Source of the DNA: Bacillota bacterium
GTDB taxonomy: Bacteria; Bacillota_I; Bacilli_A; RF39; UBA660
NCBI GenBank assembly: GCA_015059245.1
Contig: SVAU01000006.1
Coordinates: forward strand, 62,001 to 126,000
DNA: 64,000 bases
Direction: 5' to 3'
Below, in pieces: positions 50,319 through 57,833 of the stretch; the first letter of the stretch is position 1; every line of letters begins with the position of its first letter. The translations under genes were made by a program, and so were the position numbers. The notes below the pieces were generated by a model, which saw nothing but the letters and a program-made list of their open reading frames with translations, did not search any database and was not told where the DNA came from.

Positions 50319-51186
50319 AACTTTGGAATTCTTCTGGTAGTGGAGATTCAAAGTGCATTTCTTTTTTTGTTATAGGATGGATAAAGTCCATTTTATGTGA
50401 ATGTAGGAATTGACCAAATTCAGTACATTTCTTAGTATTATATACAGGATCATTATATACTGGGTATCCAATGTAATTCATATGTACTCTAATTTGATGA
50501 GTACGTCCTGTTTCTAGAATTAAACTAACTAATGTGTAGTCTTTATATTTTTTTAATACTTTTAAATGTGTTATTGCTTCTTTAGAATTTGTTGCAGTAA
50601 CTGTCATTTTCTTTCTATCTTTAGGATCTCTTCCTATAGGTGCATCTATTGTAGCAGAGTCGTGTGGGAAGTTACCACATATAAGAGCAATATATTCTCT
50701 TTTTATATTATCGTGTTTTTTAAAATATTCAGATAGTATTGCATGTGATTTATTATTCTTAGCTATTACTAGTAAACCTGATGTATCTTTATCTATTCTA
50801 TGGACTATACCTGGTCTTTCTTCACCATTTATATCACTTAAAGAGTTAGTGTAATGCATTAAGCCATTTACTAGAGTATTATCGTAGTTACCTGAACCAG
50901 GATGGACTACTAAACCACTTGGTTTATCTACTACTATTAAATCATCATCTTCATAAACGATATTGATATCCATTTTCACTGGTACTATGTCTGTTTCTTC
51001 GACGAAACCATCTTCAATATCTATACAATCATTTACTCTTACTTTATATGATGCTTTTTCTATTTTACCATTTACTTTAATAAAACCATTATCTAGCATT
51101 TTTATTATTGTAGAACGAGAGTGTTCTGTATTATTCGCTAGGTATTTGTCTAGTCTTTCTTGATTTTCTGTTACTATTATCTTCAT
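50290..51186 (-). CDS. rluD: 23S rRNA pseudouridine synthase, RluD family
   Basis: 298 residues. An N-terminal S4 RNA-binding domain (RLDKYLANNTEHSRSTIIKMLDNGFIKVNG) is followed by the synthase domain with the catalytic motif GIVHRIDKDTSGLLVIAKN (Asp of HRxDxxTSG), KREYIALICG and ETGRTHQIRVHM. It makes pseudouridine in RNA, for RluD in 23S rRNA helix 69; the exact site is not readable. It starts 56 bases inside the end of lspA, the common lspA-rluD pairing in Bacilli; the S4 domain requires this start. SD: GGAGAAG. Confidence 0.93.
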   Translation of the reverse strand: MKIIVTENQERLDKYLANNTEHSRSTIIKMLDNGFIKVNGKIEKASYKVRVNDCIDIEDGFVEETDIVPVKMDINIVYEDDDLIVVDKPSGLVVHPGSGNYDNTLVNGLMHYTNSLSDINGEERPGIVHRIDKDTSGLLVIAKNNKSHAILSEYFKKHDNIKREYIALICGNFPHDSATIDAPIGRDPKDRKKMTVTATNSKEAITHLKVLKKYKDYTLVSLILETGRTHQIRVHMNYIGYPVYNDPVYNTKKCTEFGQFLHSHKMDFIHPITKKEMHFESPLPEEFQSFIDSLDKDL

Positions 51187-51637
51187 TAGTATCTTCTCCT
51201 TTCAGTACTGCTATTATTAGGAGTATTACTCCGAATACTATGCATATATCAGCTATATTAAATACTGGGTAGTCATATCCAAATATATAAAAGTCTAGGA
51301 AGTCTCTTACATATCCAAAGAATAATCTATCTATTAAGTTACCAGATAAACCACCTAGTAGTAAACCAAATGCTACGGTATTTCTTTTATTTTGTTTGAA
51401 ACAATATATAAAGTGATAAATAGTTATTAGTGCTATTATTGTTCCAAGCAATATTATTATTTTAGTATTACTAAATATTCCCCATGCAGCTCCTTCATTG
51501 TGACATAATGTTAAATAAAAGAAGTCTTTTATTACTTGGAGAGGTTGATTGAATTCTAAAATAATAGATGTTGCTACTTTAGTTATTTGATCTATTGCTA
51601 AAGCTATAATTGCTATTGTTAATATTTTTCTATTCAC
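51131..51637 (-). CDS. lspA: Lipoprotein signal peptidase II
   Basis: 168 residues with four membrane helices. An aspartic protease that removes signal peptides from diacylglyceryl-lipoproteins. Family signs: AIDQITKV at the start, HNEGAAWGIF, GLLLGGLSGNLIDRL (first catalytic Asp region) and VFNIADICIVFG (second catalytic Asp). Complete. It has a 20-residue hydrophilic tail (NEDNSNRKSRKTRQIPSE) encoded in the overlap with rluD, longer than usual. SD: GAGGTG before the ATG. Confidence 0.95.
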   Translation of the reverse strand: MNRKILTIAIIALAIDQITKVATSIILEFNQPLQVIKDFFYLTLCHNEGAAWGIFSNTKIIILLGTIIALITIYHFIYCFKQNKRNTVAFGLLLGGLSGNLIDRLFFGYVRDFLDFYIFGYDYPVFNIADICIVFGVILLIIAVLKGEDTNEDNSNRKSRKTRQIPSE

Positions 51638-51663
51638 GGTTTACACCTCGCTAAAAAATTATA

Positions 51664-51885
51664 TCATATATCTACTAAAATTACATCAGCACCTATCTTA
51701 GTTATTTTAGTAAATTCTACTTTAGTATCGGACGGAGAAATCATTTTACGGAAGTTTTTCTTTTCTTCAATTATTAAATATATTAGTTTACCTTCTTCAT
51801 TTATTTCAGCATCAATAATTCTACCTATTCTTTTACCATCTTTAATACTTATTAAGTCTTTTGTTTGTAAGTCAGATAAAAACAT
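51664..51885 (-). CDS. YlmC/YmxH family PRC-barrel protein
   Basis: 73 residues. A PRC-barrel-like protein: FLSDLQTKDLISIKDGKRIGRIIDAEINEEGKLIYLIIEE followed by a C-terminal strand KITKIGADVILVDI. This is the YlmC/YmxH type, linked by annotation to sporulation in Firmicutes; its molecular function is not established. Odd: the start codon and codons 2-3 lie in the 3' arm of a perfect 13-bp hairpin (51878-51914), with the SD in the loop. Upstream of lspA, probably the same transcript. Confidence 0.82.
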   Translation of the reverse strand: MFLSDLQTKDLISIKDGKRIGRIIDAEINEEGKLIYLIIEEKKNFRKMISPSDTKVEFTKITKIGADVILVDI

Positions 51886-51914
51886 ATAATCACCTAATAT
51901 AATTATATGTTTTT
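51878..51914 (-). promoter_or_regulatory. Hairpin enclosing the SD and start codon of the ylmC-like gene
   Basis: A perfect 13-bp stem (51878-51890 with 51902-51914). On the minus strand the SD AGGTGAT is in the loop, and ATG TTT TT is in the 3' arm. It begins 4 bases past the stop of the gene at 51919. Terminator-like and translation-blocking. Confidence 0.6.
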
Positions 51915-51918
51915 TATT

Positions 51919-52989
51919 TTAATTATGTATTACTCCGCCCCATTCAACTGCTGTGTAACCTATTCTTTCTTGTTTTATTAGTTGTTGTTCTTTTATATCA
52001 GTTTCTTTATCTACTTTTTTAACATGCATACGGATACGAATTAATGTATCTGGTTTTGGTGTAATAATAAGTTCATTATCTGATTGTAAGTTTTCAGTTA
52101 ATTCAAAATATATTAGGTTGTGTTTATTATTTTCTAATATTGGTAACCAATACATTATGAATTCATTTTTTTCTTTAGGATTTAATCCTAAGATAGTTAG
52201 TTTTTCTTCTAGGAAGTTAATGGCATTAGATGATGATACATAGAATCCTTCGTTGAAGTTAACTTTTTTGTAGTCTTTTTCTTCCCAGTATAGAGCATAG
52301 TAATAGTTATTGTTACTATCATATAAGTCTCCATTAGGGTTTGCTATTACATTCCATTCTTTATTAAATTTAGGATATGTTGTTGTTAAATAGTCTTCAT
52401 GAGCAAAGTTTATTTTGATGTTTGTTTGTTTTTCTGGATATAAATATAGTACTGGTTTATATGCTACATTTGGATCACAATTGGCTTCTTTCGTATCCCA
52501 TTTGATTTTTATAGTATAGTCATATTCATTAACACTTTTAGGTAATTTTATTTCGTGTAGTTCATATGATGGAGCACATACACCACAACTTGCTTCTAAT
52601 GTCATATTTACTGTTATCTTCTTTTTACTTTCATTTATTTCTATATCATCAAAGTCAATATCTTCTCCACATGTATTTAGTGGTACTAATATTAGAAGAT
52701 AGTTAAAGTTATCAAAGTCTTTATTTTCTATTTCTTCTAAGTCATCATCTTCGAATAACATGTCTTTATAATTTATAAAATTATTATAATCGTAATTTGA
52801 TTCTGCTATTATATATTGTTCTTTTTTTAGATTTAGACTTTCTTCGTTAATAAGATCATATACTTCATGTTCAAAGTATTCTTTTGTAGCATTTATTCTT
52901 TTTGTTACCTTTGGTATTATTCCTATAGATATTATTGCTATTATTAAAATAATACATATTGCTAATATAATTTTTCTATCTTTTGTCAT
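51919..52989 (-). CDS. Anchored extracellular protein with KPVLYLYPE domain
   Basis: 356 residues. One N-terminal membrane helix (8-26) is followed by an extracellular part. Residues about 60-165 form a beta domain with four Cys (TCGEDI, SCGVCAPS). The second domain begins KPVLYLYPEKQTNIKINF and includes TTTYPKFNKEWNVIANPNG, YYYALYWEEK, LNPKEKNEFIMYWLPILENN, TPKPDTLIRI and a final GYTAVEWGGVIHN. I remember this KPV-YLYPE layout from many gut Firmicutes proteins but know no function. No catalytic triad is evident. Single gene; the hairpin at 51878-51914 follows its stop. Confidence 0.65.
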   Translation of the reverse strand: MTKDRKIILAICIILIIAIISIGIIPKVTKRINATKEYFEHEVYDLINEESLNLKKEQYIIAESNYDYNNFINYKDMLFEDDDLEEIENKDFDNFNYLLILVPLNTCGEDIDFDDIEINESKKKITVNMTLEASCGVCAPSYELHEIKLPKSVNEYDYTIKIKWDTKEANCDPNVAYKPVLYLYPEKQTNIKINFAHEDYLTTTYPKFNKEWNVIANPNGDLYDSNNNYYYALYWEEKDYKKVNFNEGFYVSSSNAINFLEEKLTILGLNPKEKNEFIMYWLPILENNKHNLIYFELTENLQSDNELIITPKPDTLIRIRMHVKKVDKETDIKEQQLIKQERIGYTAVEWGGVIHN

Positions 52990-53018
52990 TTACTTCACTC
53001 TCCTATTTTATTATAACA

Positions 53019-53792
53019 TTATTTTACTAATCGTTTAATATTTTCTAATGCTGTTTTTTCTATTCTTGATACTTGGGCTTGGGAGATATGAAGTTCTTCT
53101 GATAGTTCTGTTTGTGTTTTACCTACTATGTATCTACTATATATTACTTGTTTTTCTCTATCTTTTAGTTTGCCTAAGGCTTTTTTTAATGATAGAAGTG
53201 TTTCTTTGTCATATAGTGGTTCTTTTGTAGGTAGTTGATCTTCTAGGAAGATGGTGTCTCCACCATCGTTATATATTGGGGTACTAATACTTATTGGTTC
53301 TTTTAGTGAGTTTAAGGCATATGATATGGTGTATTCTTCAATACCTAGTTCTTTAGATATTTCTTCGTTAGATGGGTCTATACCATGTAAGTTATAGTAT
53401 TTTTCTTTATATGTTAGTATTTTAGATGCTATGTCTTTGGTACTTCTACTTACTCTAATAGGAGTTGAGTCTCTGAATGCTCTTAGTATTTCTCCTTTTA
53501 TTAGGAATACTGCGTAAGTACTGAAACAGACATTTAATGATGTATCAAAGTTATCTATTGCTTTTATTAAACCTATACATCCTATTTGAAACATGTCATT
53601 TATGTTATTTGTTGTTGTTTTAAATCTCTTTAAGATACTTAGTACTAGTTTTAAGTTACCTTCTACTAGTTTATCTTTTGCTAGTTGGTCTCCATTATGA
53701 TATTGTTCAAATAAAGCTATCATTTCTTCATTAGTTAGTGTTTTTATATTAGAGGTGTTTACTCCTGGTATTTCTACTTTTTTTGTGTACAT
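53019..53792 (-). CDS. sigG: Sporulation RNA polymerase sigma factor, SigG-type
   Basis: 257 residues. The start YTKKVEIPGVNTSNIKTLTNEEM is very close in pattern to SigG of Bacillus (NKVEICGVDTSKL...LKNEEM). Sigma-2 has LVEGNLKLVLSILKRF, DMFQIGCIGLIKAIDNFD and FSTYAVFLIKGEILRAFRD with RVSRS. Sigma-3 has DPSNEEISKELGI. Sigma-4 has LKDREKQVIYSRYIVGKTQTELSEELHISQAQVSRIEKTAL. It directs late forespore genes in spore formers. Start at 53792 from GGAG spaced 5 bases; the TTG at 53807 overlaps the SD. Its SD lies in a hairpin after the upstream gene (53795-53831). Confidence 0.9.
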   Translation of the reverse strand: MYTKKVEIPGVNTSNIKTLTNEEMIALFEQYHNGDQLAKDKLVEGNLKLVLSILKRFKTTTNNINDMFQIGCIGLIKAIDNFDTSLNVCFSTYAVFLIKGEILRAFRDSTPIRVSRSTKDIASKILTYKEKYYNLHGIDPSNEEISKELGIEEYTISYALNSLKEPISISTPIYNDGGDTIFLEDQLPTKEPLYDKETLLSLKKALGKLKDREKQVIYSRYIVGKTQTELSEELHISQAQVSRIEKTALENIKRLVK

Positions 53793-53794
53793 AA

Positions 53795-53831
53795 AAACTC
53801 CTTTCAACTTTATTAAGGTTAAAAGGAGTTT
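53795..53831 (-). promoter_or_regulatory. Terminator-like hairpin containing the sigG ribosome-binding site
   Basis: A 14-bp stem with one G-U pair (53795-53808 with 53818-53831) lies 3 bases past the stop of the gene at 53835. The 3' arm holds the SD AAAGGAG, followed by TTTTT and the sigG ATG. Confidence 0.6.
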
Positions 53832-53834
53832 ATT

Positions 53835-54773
53835 TTATTCATATTTGTTTTCACTAAATTCTTCGAAGATATCTAGTAAGTATTCTCTTCTTAGGATTTT
53901 AGATTTCCATTCTTGTGGTATATAGTCATAACCGTATAGGATTCCTGCTAGTGCACCAGTTAATGCTCCAATAGTATCTGTGTCTTCTCCTAGGTTAATT
54001 GCACCTATTACTGCTTCTTTATAGTTTTCAGTATTAAGTATTAACCATAGACAAGCTTCTAGTGTATCTACTACATATCCACTTGATTTTATATCTTTCA
54101 TTTTGCATTTTGCAATATCTTCTTTTAATAGACGTTCATAAGCACGTTGTGCTTCTTCACTGAACATTGTATAGTCGACACATTTAGTCATACTATATGC
54201 TGAGTATTTGTCTTTACCATTTAGTAAGAACATTACATATCTTGTATAGATGTAGCACCCCATAATACTTATGTCATGAGCATGTGTTATTGAAGATATG
54301 TTTTTTACTAATTCTAATACTTCAAAATCTTTTAGTTTCTTTTCTATTGCATAGTAAGCGATTGGTAGAATACGCATTAATGAACCATTACCATTTGAGT
54401 TTATATCGCTTAATCCACATGTAGTTGGATCGTCATGATTTTCTTCAAATTTATCTATGGCTCTTGCGCATGTATTACCGATATCAAATACTTCTCTGTT
54501 TGGTGTGTATTGAGCATGGTTTTTGAATGCAGCAAATTTCATTGCTATATCAATATAATCAATTTTATTTTTTGCGTTGATTGAATCTATAGTAGCAATA
54601 AGCATTGATGTGTCATCTGACCAAGTTCCTTCTGGTTGGTTATGAGTACCGAAACCAGTCATCTTAGTTACTGGATTATCAAATAATTCTTTTCTACTTT
54701 TAAATTCTAGTGGGACTCCCATTGCATCTCCAACTACGAAGCCCATTAATCCATCGATGTATTTCAACCTCAT
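53835..54773 (-). CDS. ADP-ribosylglycohydrolase family protein
   Basis: 312 residues. DraG/ARH fold with di-magnesium site: GFVVGDAMGVPLEF at the start (Gly-Asp-Ala), GTWSDDTSMLIATIDS with the paired Asp, NSNGNGSLMRILPIA, SITHAHDI and NLGEDTDTIGALTGALAG with the late Asp cluster. It removes ADP-ribose from protein or nucleic acid targets; no partner ADP-ribosyltransferase is seen in the window. Start 54773 rather than the GTG at 54785, which lies inside the SD (GGTGG). Followed by sigG. Confidence 0.9.
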   Translation of the reverse strand: MRLKYIDGLMGFVVGDAMGVPLEFKSRKELFDNPVTKMTGFGTHNQPEGTWSDDTSMLIATIDSINAKNKIDYIDIAMKFAAFKNHAQYTPNREVFDIGNTCARAIDKFEENHDDPTTCGLSDINSNGNGSLMRILPIAYYAIEKKLKDFEVLELVKNISSITHAHDISIMGCYIYTRYVMFLLNGKDKYSAYSMTKCVDYTMFSEEAQRAYERLLKEDIAKCKMKDIKSSGYVVDTLEACLWLILNTENYKEAVIGAINLGEDTDTIGALTGALAGILYGYDYIPQEWKSKILRREYLLDIFEEFSENKYE

Positions 54774-54799
54774 GTTACCACCCACCTAGTTCTATTATA

Positions 54800-55522
54800 C
54801 TATAAATTTGGAGTTTTTATAGTTTTTTCTTCTAAATATTGGCAATTAAAGTATTCAATTGCATCTGTTAATGTAGTTTGTTCTACTAGAGGTATTTGTT
54901 CTTTATTTTTTATTAAAGTAAATAGATAGTCTTTACCTAGTGTTTCTATAATATATCTTACCATTAGATAGCTATAATCATATCCGTTGTATACTGTATT
55001 TCCTTGTTCATCTTTTACTACAAAGGTATTACCTATTAATTTAGATACTTCAGGTATTTGGTAGGTTCTAACTTTTTTCATTAAGTTTGTTAAATCGTTT
55101 TTATATGAACCATCTAAGTATAATGCTATTCCTTCTGAAATCCATTCTGGTATTTTACCAAATAATATATCAGTAATGTAATGTACTAGTTCATGGTATA
55201 TTACTGAGTTATATTCTTTTCTACTGTAGTTTGTTTCACTTTTTATTGGAGTTTCATATATATTAATACTTCTTGGGATACCTTTTTCTTTATCTTCATC
55301 TACTTGGCAAGCTTGTAAGTACCATGGGTATTCTCTATTAAGTCTTCTTCTTAATCCTTCACGTAGAGATTCTATGTCTTTATAAATATATGTTTTTACT
55401 CTACATGTTTCTGATGGTTTTTCAAACCATTCAAATATTTCTAGTTTACTTCTTTCAAGTAATCTATCTACATGATGTGTATAGTCTTCAGATACGTCGA
55501 TTGCTATGATGTCATTTTTCAT
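54800..55522 (-). CDS. Gluzincin-type (peptidase MA-like) metallopeptidase
   Basis: 240 residues, no signal peptide. The zinc motif HELVHYI (HExxH) is near residue 128, followed by EWISEGIALYLDG with the third ligand Glu. This pattern is that of the peptidase-MA-like gluzincins, often annotated as membrane-facing but here cytoplasmic or peripheral. N-terminal residues 1-110 are of an unclear fold. It overlaps the phosphoesterase stop by 11 bases, so it is in the operon 56709-54800. Substrate unknown. Complete by motif. Confidence 0.75.
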   Translation of the reverse strand: MKNDIIAIDVSEDYTHHVDRLLERSKLEIFEWFEKPSETCRVKTYIYKDIESLREGLRRRLNREYPWYLQACQVDEDKEKGIPRSINIYETPIKSETNYSRKEYNSVIYHELVHYITDILFGKIPEWISEGIALYLDGSYKNDLTNLMKKVRTYQIPEVSKLIGNTFVVKDEQGNTVYNGYDYSYLMVRYIIETLGKDYLFTLIKNKEQIPLVEQTTLTDAIEYFNCQYLEEKTIKTPNL

Positions 55523-56048
55523 TTATTTTAGTCTCCTTTATTATAGATAGATTTTCTAAATTAATTAAATAGAATGTTTTATCTTTATATAAAATACAAG
55601 TATGTTCTTTATTTACTTTTGGTATACCTACACTACCTGGATTTAGGTGTTTACCTTCTAAGTTATAAACATGGGTATGACCTGATATTAGGTATTCATC
55701 TTTAAATAGATTTTCATATTTATCAATTAAGTGTCCATGAGTTAGATAGATATTTATACCGTCTACTTCAATTGATTTGTAGTCTGACATAATATCAAAG
55801 TTAGTTACCATGTCATCTACTTCAGAATCACAGTTGCCTCTTACTGCTATTATTTTGTTACTATATTTGTTTAGTATATTAGTTACTTCTATTGTAGAGT
55901 ATTCTTCTGGTAAGGCATTACGTGCTCCATGATATAGTAAGTCTCCTAAAAGAATAATGTTATCAGGGTTTTCTTTATTAATTAGTTCTTTTAGTTTTTT
56001 TGTATATTTATAAGAACCATGAATATCTGATGCTATTATTAGTTTCAT
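55512..56048 (-). CDS. YfcE-type metallophosphoesterase
   Basis: 178 residues. Calcineurin-like fold with a full metal set: ASDIHGSYK (D-x-H), LLGDLLYHG (G-D-x), VRGNCDSE (GNC/H), LTHGH and SGHTHVYN. It ends HLNPGSVGIPK as in YfcE of bacteria. It cleaves phosphodiesters; the substrate is unknown. Its ATG follows the UDG-like gene by 4 bases, and its end overlaps the peptidase gene by 11 bases. Well supported. Confidence 0.9.
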   Translation of the reverse strand: MKLIIASDIHGSYKYTKKLKELINKENPDNIILLGDLLYHGARNALPEEYSTIEVTNILNKYSNKIIAVRGNCDSEVDDMVTNFDIMSDYKSIEVDGINIYLTHGHLIDKYENLFKDEYLISGHTHVYNLEGKHLNPGSVGIPKVNKEHTCILYKDKTFYLINLENLSIIKETKINEK

Positions 56049-56052
56049 GTTA

Positions 56053-56709
56053 TTACTCCTTTATGTATGTTTCTATAATATATTTTATATCTTCGATAGA
56101 TTTATCTATATTAAATCTACCATTACCTACTGGGTAGAATACTGGGAAACATTTGTAAGTTTCTTTACCTATTTTTTTATCAAAGTATTGTTTTCTTGTT
56201 TGACTTACTGATATTTTTTCGTTTAGGAATATGGAACTTACTTGATTACCAAAAAGTATAACTACTTTTGGTTTTATTATTTTTATTTCTTTTTCTAATA
56301 ATGGTAGATAGTCTTTAAAATAACTATCTTTTAGAGGACGAGCATCTATTTGAGTACATTTACCTAAGTTAGTAATAAATACTTTATGATTAGTTATATT
56401 TTCGTAAACTTTTTTAGAGAATTCTGGTGTCCATTCACTACCTTTTATAGATTTAATACTATTATAGGTGTCTTCATCTAGTAAGTTTACGGCATAGAAT
56501 AAGTCCCAAATATTTTTAGTTCCTAACCATGGATGATATGGTCCTGGCCATCCTGGTAGTGATGCTATATTTCTACCAGTTGGATTCATAAATACGAAAC
56601 ATATATTAGGATTTTCTTCGCATCCACCGTTATATATTGAATGAAGAGTTGGATCTCCATATATTTTTTGTAATTTGTCATATTCTTTATTTAAACTGCA
56701 TAATTTCAT
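56053..56709 (-). CDS. Uracil-DNA glycosylase superfamily protein
   Basis: 218 residues. UDG-like fold: ICFVFMNPTGRNIASLPGWPGPYHPWLG with the MNPT motif near residue 40, FITNLGKCTQ, KPKVVILFGNQVSS, and a late FPVFYPVGNGRFN in place of the usual HPS motif. The catalytic Asp/Glu of classical UDG is not clear, so it may be a family 4/5-like or uncharacterised member; no 4Fe-4S Cys set is seen. First gene of a three-gene run to 54800. Extended -10 at 56727-56735. Confidence 0.75.
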   Translation of the reverse strand: MKLCSLNKEYDKLQKIYGDPTLHSIYNGGCEENPNICFVFMNPTGRNIASLPGWPGPYHPWLGTKNIWDLFYAVNLLDEDTYNSIKSIKGSEWTPEFSKKVYENITNHKVFITNLGKCTQIDARPLKDSYFKDYLPLLEKEIKIIKPKVVILFGNQVSSIFLNEKISVSQTRKQYFDKKIGKETYKCFPVFYPVGNGRFNIDKSIEDIKYIIETYIKE

Positions 56710-56726
56710 GTACCTTCACCATAGAC

Positions 56727-56735
56727 ATTATAACA
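56727..56735 (-). promoter_or_regulatory. Extended -10 promoter of the UDG-like gene operon
   Basis: TGTTATAAT on the minus strand, directly after the T-tract of the terminator at 56742-56766. Confidence 0.5.
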
Positions 56736-56741
56736 TAAAAA

Positions 56742-56766
56742 AAGGATAGAATAATGTTCTATCCTT
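56742..56766 (-). terminator. Terminator after the acidic anchored protein
   Basis: A 10-bp perfect stem (56742-56751 with 56757-56766) followed by a T-run on the minus strand; it overlaps the stop at 56759. Confidence 0.75.
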
Positions 56767-57724
56767 GTTCTACTAATAATAATACGTTTTTATCATTGAA
56801 TTTGAATGTATATCTTGGTATTTCATCTAGTTCTGAACCTAGTGTTAAGAATATATGGTTGTCATCTAATTCTTCTGTATCAGAACTTATTTGTAGTTTA
56901 TAGTTTGTTAGTTTTTTTAATTCTTTTCCATTATATTTATCTTTTAAAGTTATATCTGCGTATATGTAATTATAATCATAGTCTTTGAATTCTTCGTTAT
57001 TATATTCTGCGTAGAACGCATCTACAATTATTTGGTCTCCTCTATCGTATGTGTTTACTTCGTAACCATTTGATATTGGAGCTGTTATTCCTGTTACTTC
57101 ACTAGTGTAAGTACATATTTCTTGGTAACATGTTAGATTTGCGTTGAATGCATAATGAAGATTGTTATCTAAGTTTGATGGGATGTTTACTTCATTAAAT
57201 AACATTTTGGCATAGTTTAATAAAGTTTCTTTTTTTATTTTTTTAGCTGCATTGTCTCCATAGTAATCTATTGATGCTTCATTCATTTTTCCATGTAAGA
57301 ATGAAATTGTATATAGTAGTTTATATTGTTCTGATATTTGTTCTTTATACATTTCTCCTAGGAATTGATCACTCATATATCCTTGTACGTTTGAAGAACT
57401 TATTAAGTTGAATTTATCTTCATTTGTTACTTCTATTTTTAAATTTTTAAGTGCAGCGTCTATATCAATGTGATTTGGAAATTCCGGATCTTTTTCTTGT
57501 TCTGGTTCTTCTTCCTCAGGTTGTTCTTGTTCTTCTTGTTCTTCCTCTTCATGGTCATCTACTAGTTCATATTCACTTTGATTATCATTTAGTAAATCAA
57601 TACCATTAGATGCTAGAACGATACATGTTGCTGCTATAATAAATATTATTACATATAATACTATTTTTATAGTTTTATTATCTTTTTTAGTTTCTTCAAT
57701 ATTAGTTATATTGTTTTCTTCCAT
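56759..57724 (-). CDS. Membrane-anchored protein with poly-acidic spacer, unknown function
   Basis: 321 residues. One transmembrane helix (20-40), then an unusually acidic spacer (about 55-82, mostly Glu with Gln and Pro), then a roughly 235-residue domain without a known name. The domain has two Cys close together (LTCYQEICTY) in a beta-rich stretch. The leader (AGAAAGTAGGGAATAAAA before the ATG) and the extended -10-like TGTTAGAAT (57748-57756) resemble those of the four kinase operons. No catalytic motif. It resembles the paralogue pair at 43547 and 44638 in layout (cytoplasmic start, one helix, charged spacer, outside domain) but not in sequence. Confidence 0.55.
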   Translation of the reverse strand: MEENNITNIEETKKDNKTIKIVLYVIIFIIAATCIVLASNGIDLLNDNQSEYELVDDHEEEEQEEQEQPEEEEPEQEKDPEFPNHIDIDAALKNLKIEVTNEDKFNLISSSNVQGYMSDQFLGEMYKEQISEQYKLLYTISFLHGKMNEASIDYYGDNAAKKIKKETLLNYAKMLFNEVNIPSNLDNNLHYAFNANLTCYQEICTYTSEVTGITAPISNGYEVNTYDRGDQIIVDAFYAEYNNEEFKDYDYNYIYADITLKDKYNGKELKKLTNYKLQISSDTEELDDNHIFLTLGSELDEIPRYTFKFNDKNVLLLVEQG

Positions 57725-57761
57725 TTTATTCCCTACTTTCTATTTTTATTCTAACATAAAA

Positions 57762-57786
57762 ATATATGATTGTGTTAATCATATAT
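57762..57786 (-). terminator. Terminator after the DUF1287 gene
   Basis: A 10-bp perfect stem (57762-57771 with 57777-57786), loop GTGTT, with T-tracts on both sides. It lies about 50 bases past the stop at 57834. Confidence 0.7.
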
Positions 57787-57833
57787 CTTTTTTTAGTATA
57801 GTTTTTTTATATTGTAAATTTAAGAGAAAAAAG

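Noticed and set aside
53793..53807. TTG and GTG starts just upstream of sigG (53807), the ADP-ribosylglycohydrolase (54785), the YwaF-like gene (60192), the anchored paralogue (45750) and nfo (32866)
   Set aside because: Each lies in or against the SD (this genome's SD contains GTG or TTGA-like strings), leaving no spacing for a ribosome. The ATG 9-18 bases downstream is used instead.
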